The translations under genes were made by a program, and so were the position numbers. The notes beneath the pieces are model-generated. The model had not been told where the DNA came from and did not search any database. It saw only the letters and a program-made list of their open reading frames with translations. This document shows, piece by piece, positions 16,250-22,588 of a stretch of 64,000 nucleotides of DNA. Source of the stretch: an uncultured Pseudomonadales bacterium (GTDB lineage: Bacteria > Pseudomonadota > Gammaproteobacteria > Pseudomonadales > Azotimanducaceae). The stretch lies in assembly GCA_958296195.1 (NCBI GenBank), contig OY282455.1, positions 186,001 through 250,000 of the forward strand, given 5' to 3'. The stretch's first letter is position 1. Each line of letters opens with the position of its first letter.

Positions 16250-18134
16250 CGACGGGGCGCGTCAACACATAGCCGGTCACCGAGAAGCGTCCGGCGCCGA
16301 AGTCGTCGGGGTCGCCCTCCACCAGCGTGACCTCGTGGACGCAGCGGCTGGGGAACAGGACGATGCTGTTGTCCAACGGCTCGATGCGAGTGAAGGTGTT
16401 CGCCACCTCGCCGTCGTGCAGCAGCAGATCCCCTCCCCTGAAGGGCTTGGGCTGGCGATGCAGGTAGTACAAGCAGTTGATCCGCCGCACTTCGTATTCT
16501 CCCATCGCTTGGCGCCCGTCGCTGTGGGCGGCGAAGAATCCCCCGGCAGGATACACGCTCGCCCGCACCTCGAAGTGGCGTTCTCCAAGATCGGCCATCC
16601 CCAACCTCGGCAGCGCGTTGGCCACGAGCCGGCGCAGCCTCGGCTCGAAACCAGGCTGCACCTCGTCGACAATCCGGGCGTTGGCCACAAAGGAATGTCG
16701 CGCACTCTCATTGATGTATCCGGAGTCGACCCCCGCCAGCCCGCTGAAGTGCTCCCGGCCGGCCAGCAGCAGGGCCAGCAGCGCCTGGTGCTCGTCGGGG
16801 GGCAGGAAGTTGCGCACCCGCACGAAGGGCGCCGGCCAAACGGCCTGCGCCGGCGGAGGCTCCGGCAGGTCCGCGCCGCCCAGGACGGCGCACAGCCAGG
16901 ACGCCTTCGGGTGCCCGGGGCGCAGCTCGGCGACGCGGCGGCAGGCGTCGAGGGCGGCCTCCAGGCGCCCCTCGCCCCGATGCAGGTCGCCCAGCCGCAG
17001 CAGCGCCTCCGGGTCGTCCGGGCGGGCGGCGAGCCGGCGCCGCAGCGCCGCCTCGGCCTGTTCGAACAGGCCACCCCTGCTCTGAAGTGCGCCGGTCACC
17101 GCCCGCCGCCGCGCAACAGCCTTTTCCGGTGCGCTTTCCCAAAGGCTCCTCTCCGTGGCGGGGGTTTCCGGCGGCGGCAGCGGCGGCCGGTGCGCCCCGG
17201 CCTCCGACCGCAGATGCGCCGCAATGCGCTCCGCCAGCGCCTGGAGCTGGAACGACCGGGCCGGACGCCTGACGTGAAAGACCGACACCTGCGCCGCCAT
17301 CCGATCGATGGTGCGAAAGTGCTCCTCTTGCCGCCCAAGGTCGTGCAGAAACCGCTTCCGGTAGGTGTGCAGCAGCAGCGCCTCGCGAGCCTGGGCCCAA
17401 GAAGCCGGCTGGATTTCGATGCCGGCCCGGTCGTGCGGCTCCAGCACGTAGACGGCCCGCACGGCCAGCGGCTCGGCACGCAGCCGCGCCGCCGGCAGCA
17501 GATGCTTTTCGCTCTCCCCCTGCACTTTCCCAAGCGTCCGCGGCGGCTGGCCCAAGGCCTCCAGGGAGTCGGCCCGCAATCGTGTGCAGGTGGAGGCGGG
17601 CAACGCCAGGAAGCGACCGTCGGCGTTCGCCTCGATGCCGGTGAGGCCGTCGCTCAGCAGGGCGCAGCCGCGCTCGGCCAGCGCACCGACCAGGGATGAC
17701 TTGCCGGCGCCTTTGAAGCCCACGAACAGCGCCGCGCCGATTTCGGTCTCGACCGCGCCGGCGTGGAGGGTGGTCAGGCCGCGTTGCTGCAGCAGCGCGG
17801 CGAACGGCGAGCCGAGCAGGAACGCCCCCATGTCCCGTTCGTCGTCGCCCAGCGGTTCGACCAGAACGTTGCATCCGTCCGTGACCAGATAGCGGGCCAC
17901 GTCGTCCACCGTCATCAGAAAGGCGCCCGGCGCGGCCTCCCATCGGCGGTGCTTCCCGATGGGGTTCGGGAGCTGCGCCGGCGTCGCGCCGATGCGCACG
18001 GTGACGTCCGCGCCCGTCCGCTTCTCCGCGCCCCCGCGCTCCGCCGCCGAACGCCCTTCGTCCAGGGGCGGCGCGGAACGAAAAGGCAGCGCGAGGGCGG
18101 AGCGGATGCGCAGCCCGTAGGCGGTGTAGTCCAT
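16239..18134 (-). CDS. HprK-like kinase fused to a TPR-2OG-Fe(II) oxygenase
   Basis: From ATG 18134 the protein has 631 residues. Residues 1-~320 match the HprK-related kinases of lasso clusters: an N-terminal Y-G-L-R-I-R-S-A-L, L-H-A-G-A-V before the Walker A G-F-K-G-A-G-K-S-S (about 139-147), L-L-S-D-G as a degenerate DD motif, and H-T-Y-R-K-R-F-L later. A Pro-rich linker and a TPR pair (~340-410) follow. The last ~200 residues are an oxygenase with H537-S-D539, H600 and R616. In the paeninodin family the free-standing kinase phosphorylates the C-terminal Ser of the peptide; the precursors here also end in Ser. I know no established kinase-hydroxylase fusion of this kind. It follows the precursor triplication on the same strand. 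Confidence 0.8.
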   Translation of the reverse strand: MDYTAYGLRIRSALALPFRSAPPLDEGRSAAERGGAEKRTGADVTVRIGATPAQLPNPIGKHRRWEAAPGAFLMTVDDVARYLVTDGCNVLVEPLGDDERDMGAFLLGSPFAALLQQRGLTTLHAGAVETEIGAALFVGFKGAGKSSLVGALAERGCALLSDGLTGIEANADGRFLALPASTCTRLRADSLEALGQPPRTLGKVQGESEKHLLPAARLRAEPLAVRAVYVLEPHDRAGIEIQPASWAQAREALLLHTYRKRFLHDLGRQEEHFRTIDRMAAQVSVFHVRRPARSFQLQALAERIAAHLRSEAGAHRPPLPPPETPATERSLWESAPEKAVARRRAVTGALQSRGGLFEQAEAALRRRLAARPDDPEALLRLGDLHRGEGRLEAALDACRRVAELRPGHPKASWLCAVLGGADLPEPPPAQAVWPAPFVRVRNFLPPDEHQALLALLLAGREHFSGLAGVDSGYINESARHSFVANARIVDEVQPGFEPRLRRLVANALPRLGMADLGERHFEVRASVYPAGGFFAAHSDGRQAMGEYEVRRINCLYYLHRQPKPFRGGDLLLHDGEVANTFTRIEPLDNSIVLFPSRCVHEVTLVEGDPDDFGAGRFSVTGYVLTRPVDGC

Positions 18135-18201
18135 CTGCAATTGGTCCGTTCAGGCTTGGGCGCCTCGTCCAACGGACGGCGCACCCTCACAACTGGGCTG
18201 C

Positions 18202-18281
18202 TTGTTCCGGCCCCACTCCTGTGCATAATTATTTGTCCAATGCCACGCAACGCATCCTACCCGGTCTGCGCCGCCGCGGCC
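18202..18281 (+). pseudogene. Promoter plus 5' end of a TPR-oxygenase gene (relic)
   Basis: TTGTTC (18202-18207), a 16-bp spacer, CATAAT (18224-18229) and an ATG at 18240 encoding M-P-R-N-A closely match the intact-looking counterpart at 26458-26507. Similarity ends after about 14 codons. The frame then runs antisense into the last precursor copy. This is a truncated gene start left by recombination, on the strand opposite to the right-arm operon. Confidence 0.6.
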
Positions 18282-18391
18282 TTCACCTACGGATGTCGCC
18301 CCCCGGTCCGGCACACGGAGACGGGCGGGCGATTGGCGCCGCCCTCCGCAGCGCCAGGCCGCCATCGGGTTCCGCACCAACTGCCATGGCC

Positions 18392-18576
18392 TCAGGAAAC
18401 AATATCCCGGTATTTCGGGTCTTCAGGTGAGCCGGGGGCGGCCTTAGGGCCGCTGCCGGCTATGTTGGCGTAGGTCATTTTGCGCACGGTGGGTTTGCTC
18501 CAGGCGCGCTTGACCTTGGCGGACGGGCGCTGGTCATCCGTTTCTCGGGGGGGGGGGGGGGGGTCTCATGCTGCAT
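18392..18576 (-). pseudogene. Precursor peptide copy 1, phase OFF
   Basis: The sequence equals copies 2 and 3 except that the tract has 17 C. From ATG 18576 the frame leaves the precursor reading after the prolines and stops near 18475. From ATG 18569 it is also out of frame. In the precursor frame a TGA lies just before the tract, so no start can rescue it. The coding part for leader and core is otherwise undamaged, so a change of one or two C would restore it. I record it as a phase-OFF gene rather than a decayed one. Confidence 0.7.
18547..18563 (-). repeat. Poly-C tract of precursor copy 1 (17)
   Basis: There are 17 C on the - strand, 2 mod 3, which gives the OFF state for both start codons. 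Confidence 0.85.
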
Positions 18577-18694
18577 CTCCTGACTCCGGTTGTCGTAAAG
18601 GATTTGGGAAGTCCAACCATACTGATTGGCGGTTCGCCATGCAATAGGTCCACCAGACCGCCACGATACGGCGCCAGCTACCCGCATCGCCAGG

Positions 18695-19126
18695 CTATTC
18701 CACCTGTTCGCTGGCGCCTTGCGTTTCCGTGTGCGGGTCCGGGCGGAACGGCGCAACGCCTGCCTTGTGAATCCAGCCGTTCACAGTGAAGCGCCCATCC
18801 TGGAATGCATCGGAGCGGCAGGTTACAGGGAGTATCTCGTGGTAGCAACCGCTGGGGAAGAAAACGATGGTGTTGCCGACAGGCTCTATGCGCGAACAGA
18901 CGGCGCGGCGAAAGCTCCCTGATTCCGGACAGGTGTCATACAGCAGCAGGTCGCCGCCGTCGAATCGCCTAGGTTCTTGATGGAAATAGTAAGCGTAGCT
19001 GATCTCTCGAGTGGCGAGCGGCGAGTCGGCTGAATCGGTCGAATCGTCGGAATGCGGCCCGAAGAATCCACCAGTGAGATGCGCCGTCACTTCCACCTCG
19101 ATGAAACGCTTGCCCGGTTCTCCATT
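18695..19126 (-). pseudogene. Truncated TPR-oxygenase, catalytic half (unit 1)
   Basis: This is the 3' part of the oxygenase at 20205-21164, cut at the codons for G-E-P-G-K-R-F by the tandem duplication. It keeps H-S-D, the distal His in C-Y-H-E-I and the Arg in G-R-F-T-V. The entire iron site is therefore present, but the TPR half is missing. A GTG near 19096 could start a 133-residue catalytic fragment. Without evidence of translation I call it a duplication remnant. Confidence 0.75.
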
Positions 19127-19147
19127 TCCGCACCAACTGCCATGGCC

Positions 19148-19321
19148 TCAGGAAACAATATCCCGGTATTTCGGGTCTTCAGGTGAGCCGGGGGCGGCCT
19201 TAGGGCCGCTGCCGGCTATGTTGGCGTAGGTCATTTTGCGCACGGTGGGTTTGCTCCAGGCGCGCTTGACCTTGGCGGACGGGCGCTGGTCATCCGTTTC
19301 TCGGGGGGGGGGGGGTCTCAT
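19148..19321 (-). CDS. RiPP-type precursor peptide copy 2 (ON through the second start)
   Basis: With 13 C the frame is open from ATG 19321 (M-R-P-P-P-P-R-E-T), giving 57 residues. AGGAG lies 7 bp upstream of this ATG. The leader has V-K-R-A-W-S-K-P-T-V. Counting Trp as 0, Ser16-Gly17, Glu26-Asp27, Pro28 and Tyr30-Arg31 coincide with the left-arm peptide in an ungapped alignment, and the peptide ends in Ser35. No acidic residue falls at ring positions 7-9 after Gly17, so a classical lasso ring is not evident; Gly17 to Glu26 would be a ten-residue macrolactam. It lies between a truncated oxygenase and the next repeat unit. Function as a precursor is inferred. Confidence 0.65.
   Translation of the reverse strand: MRPPPPRETDDQRPSAKVKRAWSKPTVRKMTYANIAGSGPKAAPGSPEDPKYRDIVS
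19303..19315 (-). repeat. Poly-C tract of precursor copy 2 (13)
   Basis: There are 13 C on the - strand, 1 mod 3, which puts ATG 19321 in the precursor frame. Confidence 0.85.
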
Positions 19322-19446
19322 GCTGCATCTCCTGACTCCGGTTGTCGTAAAGGATTTGGGAAGTCCAACCATACTGATTGGCGGTTCGCCATGCAATAGG
19401 TCCACCAGACCGCCACGATACGGCGCCAGCTACCCGCATCGCCAGG

Positions 19447-19878
19447 CTATTCCACCTGTTCGCTGGCGCCTTGCGTTTCCGTGTGCGGGTCCGGGCGGAA
19501 CGGCGCAACGCCTGCCTTGTGAATCCAGCCGTTCACAGTGAAGCGCCCATCCTGGAATGCATCGGAGCGGCAGGTTACAGGGAGTATCTCGTGGTAGCAA
19601 CCGCTGGGGAAGAAAACGATGGTGTTGCCGACAGGCTCTATGCGCGAACAGACGGCGCGGCGAAAGCTCCCTGATTCCGGACAGGTGTCATACAGCAGCA
19701 GGTCGCCGCCGTCGAATCGCCTAGGTTCTTGATGGAAATAGTAAGCGTAGCTGATCTCTCGAGTGGCGAGCGGCGAGTCGGCTGAATCGGTCGAATCGTC
19801 GGAATGCGGCCCGAAGAATCCACCAGTGAGATGCGCCGTCACTTCCACCTCGATGAAACGCTTGCCCGGTTCTCCATT
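19447..19878 (-). pseudogene. Truncated TPR-oxygenase, catalytic half (unit 2)
   Basis: This appears identical to the fragment at 18695-19126. It has the same breakpoint, joined to the bases after the stop of precursor copy 3. The iron-binding residues are intact; the TPR half is absent. Confidence 0.75.
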
Positions 19879-19899
19879 TCCGCACCAACTGCCATGGCC

Positions 19900-20079
19900 T
19901 CAGGAAACAATATCCCGGTATTTCGGGTCTTCAGGTGAGCCGGGGGCGGCCTTAGGGCCGCTGCCGGCTATGTTGGCGTAGGTCATTTTGCGCACGGTGG
20001 GTTTGCTCCAGGCGCGCTTGACCTTGGCGGACGGGCGCTGGTCATCCGTTTCTCGGGGGGGGGGGGGGGGGGGTCTCAT
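19900..20079 (-). CDS. RiPP-type precursor peptide copy 3 (ON through the second start)
   Basis: With 19 C the frame is open from ATG 20079, giving 59 residues with six prolines and otherwise the same peptide as copy 2. The gene lies about 120 bp behind the stop of the intact TPR-oxygenase. It is therefore the copy in the original position; copies 2 and 1 are its downstream duplicates. Upstream of the start, TTGCAT and TATGGT hexamers separated by 17 bp could serve as its own promoter, repeated in every unit. The poly-Pro segment varies with the tract and is probably not functional as such. Confidence 0.65.
   Translation of the reverse strand: MRPPPPPPRETDDQRPSAKVKRAWSKPTVRKMTYANIAGSGPKAAPGSPEDPKYRDIVS
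20055..20073 (-). repeat. Poly-C tract of precursor copy 3 (19)
   Basis: There are 19 C on the - strand, 1 mod 3, which puts ATG 20079 in the precursor frame. This is the longest tract in the window. Confidence 0.85.
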
Positions 20080-20204
20080 GCTGCATCTCCTGACTCCGGT
20101 TGTCGTAAAGGATTTGGGAAGTCCAACCATACTGATTGGCGGTTCGCCATGCAATAGGTCCACCAGACCGCCACGATACGGCGCCAGCTACCCGCATCGC
20201 CAGG

Positions 20205-21164
20205 CTATTCCACCTGTTCGCTGGCGCCTTGCGTTTCCGTGTGCGGGTCCGGGCGGAACGGCGCAACGCCTGCCTTGTGAATCCAGCCGTTCACAGTGAA
20301 GCGCCCATCCTGGAATGCATCGGAGCGGCAGGTTACAGGGAGTATCTCGTGGTAGCAACCGCTGGGGAAGAAAACGATGGTGTTGCCGACAGGCTCTATG
20401 CGCGAACAGACGGCGCGGCGAAAGCTCCCTGATTCCGGACAGGTGTCATACAGCAGCAGGTCGCCGCCGTCGAATCGCCTAGGTTCTTGATGGAAATAGT
20501 AAGCGTAGCTGATCTCTCGAGTGGCGAGCGGCGAGTCGGCTGAATCGGTCGAATCGTCGGAATGCGGCCCGAAGAATCCACCAGTGAGATGCGCCGTCAC
20601 TTCCACCTCGATGAAACGCTTGCCCGGTTCTCCATTATGGAAGTGCGCAGCGAGGCGCGGCAGCAGGCACTGCAGCTTCGGGACGAACCAACGACGAATC
20701 TCCCGAATGACCGACCTGTCCGCGAGCAGCGCGTTGCGCAGTTCACGGCGCAACTGCCGTTTTTTTTTATCGGGGTAAATCCTGGCTGGAACAAAGGTCT
20801 TGGGGTCGGCATGCGTCACCGCGAGGAGGCGCTCCTGCTGCGCCGCGTTGAGGAAGTTCTCTATGCGGATGAACGGCGAGGGCCGAACGCCCTCGGGCGC
20901 AGGCCATGGCAACCGCTCGCCGCTTGCCACAGCGACCAGCCAGTTCGTCATCGCATCGCATCGCAGGTGCTGCAGTACACGATAGGTTTTCAGCGCCGCG
21001 CCGAATTCGCCCCGCCGGCGCTGCAAGTCGCCAAGCCCGCGCAGGGCCCGTGCGTCGTGCGGATTCTCGGCCAGTTTGCTCCGGAGCGCTGCTTCGGCCT
21101 GGTTCAGCAGGTCCGGGCTGATGAGCGCGCACGTTATGGCGGTTGACCTTGCAAGCTCAGACAT
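20205..21164 (-). CDS. TPR-2OG-Fe(II) oxygenase (right arm)
   Basis: From ATG 21164 (M-S-E-L-A-R-S) the protein has 319 residues. A TPR pair occupies about 20-75 (N-Q-A-E-A-A-L-R-S-K-L, A-L-R-G-L-G-D-L). The PKHD-type catalytic domain has H201-S-D203, H272 in C-Y-H-E-I-L and R288 in G-R-F-T-V-N. It resembles the left-arm enzyme at 3775-4644 in domain order and in the R-R-F-D-G-G-D-L-L-L-Y-D block. Its start overlaps the preceding gene by 8 bp. The 3' half was co-duplicated with the precursor gene. Hydroxylation of the precursor is a reasonable inference; residue and position are unknown. Confidence 0.85.
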   Translation of the reverse strand: MSELARSTAITCALISPDLLNQAEAALRSKLAENPHDARALRGLGDLQRRRGEFGAALKTYRVLQHLRCDAMTNWLVAVASGERLPWPAPEGVRPSPFIRIENFLNAAQQERLLAVTHADPKTFVPARIYPDKKKRQLRRELRNALLADRSVIREIRRWFVPKLQCLLPRLAAHFHNGEPGKRFIEVEVTAHLTGGFFGPHSDDSTDSADSPLATREISYAYYFHQEPRRFDGGDLLLYDTCPESGSFRRAVCSRIEPVGNTIVFFPSGCYHEILPVTCRSDAFQDGRFTVNGWIHKAGVAPFRPDPHTETQGASEQVE

Positions 21165-22095
21165 TTTGCATCCCCTCAACGCGGCGGGCGCTCCGAGGCG
21201 TTTGCGCGTGGCCCAACAGCACCCTGCCGCGGCCGCAAGGCGCTGCCCATGCGAGCTGGCGTCGCTCTTGCGCCGGGAACGCGATGCCGTCGCCCGGCGC
21301 CAGGGCCACCGGATCCTGTGCATTGAAGGTAAGTGTGAGCTTGCCATCGAGCGGCACCAGCAACAGGGCGTCGTCGTCCTCCGCCTCGGTTTGCATCGTT
21401 TGCGCAAGGCGGTCGCAGAGGGCCAGTTCCAGCGATGCGCTCGGGGGCACCGCAAGCCGCGCCAGCTCCGAACAACGTTCCAGCAGATCGGCCTCGACAG
21501 CCAGGCGACCTTTCGTGCCTTTGCGCAACTTGGCGCTGGCTTTTTGATCAAGGAACGCTCGCCACAGTACCGCCGGCGCCCGCCAATGCAGCAGCAGCTG
21601 AATCGCTTGCGTACCCAGGAATGCATCACGCCAGTGGCGCCGCCACCGGCCGTCGAAGATCAGTGCCGTGCCAGGCTGGCTGGCCCACTCGAACACGCTC
21701 CCATCCGGCTGCCGCATGCTTACGGGCCACGCATCCACGCCGTCAAGAACGACGGGAATGCTCATCGTGATGTCCAGCGGCGACCGATCGATGTGCCTGT
21801 CCATACGGGCGCAGGGATCGAACCGCCACAAGAAAGAGTTGACGAAAACACAGGTCGGCCGGCTTAGCAACGCACCCATTCGCGCTGCCATCCCTTGGCC
21901 AAGAAACTGGCCTACCGGCGGGTCGAAAAAGTGGGCTGTGCGGGTGTCGACGCCGGCGCTTAGCAGCTCGCCAAAGAGCGTCATATCCTGCTTCACGCAG
22001 GTGCGCAGAAAGTCCAACGAGAGGTTGAAGTCCTTGAGATCCGCGGCCCAAGGAAGTTCCCGCGGCTTGGCCCGAGTTCGGACGTTCAAAGTCAT
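21157..22095 (-). CDS. Putative 2OG-Fe(II)-type oxygenase of unknown subfamily
   Basis: I do not recognise a close family for this 312-residue protein. Residues R-M-D-R-H101-I-D103-R-S and, about 50 residues on, F-D-G-R-W-R-R-H154-W-R156 have the order and spacing of a double-stranded beta-helix iron site. The final third (L-L-V-P-L-D-G-K-L-T-L, then L-A-P-G-D-G-I-A-F-P) reads like a second, cupin-like barrel. It is translated just ahead of, and overlaps, the TPR-oxygenase. No left-arm counterpart is visible in the window. Its position makes it a tailoring enzyme candidate. Confidence 0.5.
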   Translation of the reverse strand: MTLNVRTRAKPRELPWAADLKDFNLSLDFLRTCVKQDMTLFGELLSAGVDTRTAHFFDPPVGQFLGQGMAARMGALLSRPTCVFVNSFLWRFDPCARMDRHIDRSPLDITMSIPVVLDGVDAWPVSMRQPDGSVFEWASQPGTALIFDGRWRRHWRDAFLGTQAIQLLLHWRAPAVLWRAFLDQKASAKLRKGTKGRLAVEADLLERCSELARLAVPPSASLELALCDRLAQTMQTEAEDDDALLLVPLDGKLTLTFNAQDPVALAPGDGIAFPAQERRQLAWAAPCGRGRVLLGHAQTPRSARRVEGMQNV

Positions 22096-22099
22096 GCCT

Positions 22100-22274
22100 C
22101 GGATACCCCGTAGCTGCGCGAAGCCGGCGCCGAAGTCGGTGGGGTCGCACTCCAGCAGCGTAACCTCGTGGACGCAGCGGCCGGGGAACGGGACGATGCT
22201 GTTGTCCTGCGGCTCGACGCGGCACTCCCCAAGGACCGGTCGTCCGTTTCTCGGGAGGGGGTCTCATGCTGCAT
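22100..22274 (-). pseudogene. Precursor 5' end joined to an oxygenase 3' end (recombination relic)
   Basis: The first ~45 bp equal the start of the right-arm precursors (M-Q-H-E-T, then R-E-T-D-D), with the C tract interrupted as CCCCCTCCC. The sequence then switches to a stretch which, in another frame, reads R-V-E-P-Q-D-N-S-I-V-P-F-P and C-V-H-E-V-T-L-L. That corresponds to the C-terminus of the kinase-oxygenase fusion. Precursor leader, core and most of the kinase gene are lost. It shows that a precursor once lay ahead of a kinase-oxygenase gene here as well. Confidence 0.7.
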
Positions 22275-22382
22275 CTCCTGACTCCAGTTGCCGCAAACGG
22301 TTCGGGAAGTCCAACGTTATTTCATTGGCGGCTCGCCATGCAACTAGGGTTGAGGCGCCGGCGAAGGGCTGTAATGCGGCCA

Positions 22383-22588
22383 TGAGCGTCCCCGACAACG
22401 GCGCCGCCTGCCTGTTTCGGATTCACGAGTCGCTTGAGCACCGGGCGCTTCCGGTGGAGGGAACGGCTCCAAGGTGCGTTTACGGGGGGTGGTTCCGCGC
22501 TGGGGGCACCGACTATCGGGAGACGCTGCGGCAGCGACTGCATCCTCTTGAGGATCAAACTGGTTTGCCGCCGCAGCCTTCCGGCTGA
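22383..22588 (+). pseudogene. Chimera of ATPase 5' end and oxygenase 3' end
   Basis: The upstream region and first codons (M-S-V-P-D-N-G) are those of the DUF1703-type ATPases. After about 8 codons the reading continues as C-L-F-R-I-H-E-S-L-E-H-R, the C-terminal part of the M-I-Q-L oxygenase at 26696-27358. The frame stays open for 68 residues, but the product lacks the iron ligands and any ATPase motif. It is adjacent to the asparagine-synthetase-like gene in tail-to-tail orientation, exactly as the oxygenase at 27358 is to the relic at 27362. Confidence 0.7.

Larger units (their letters stand above)
18371..20636 (-). repeat. Tandem triplication, units of 756, 752 and 758 bp
   Basis: Units 18371-19126, 19127-19878 and 19879-20636 appear identical by eye except for one homopolymer (17, 13 and 19 G on the + strand), which exactly explains the length differences. 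Each unit, read on the - strand, holds the catalytic 3' half of the TPR-oxygenase, a ~100-bp spacer and one complete precursor gene. Only the third unit is continuous with an intact oxygenase 5' half. The near identity implies very recent amplification. Confidence 0.93.

Noticed and set aside
18371-20636. CRISPR array
   Set aside because: Only three units of ~750 bp that contain genes and no spacers; it is a tandem gene duplication.
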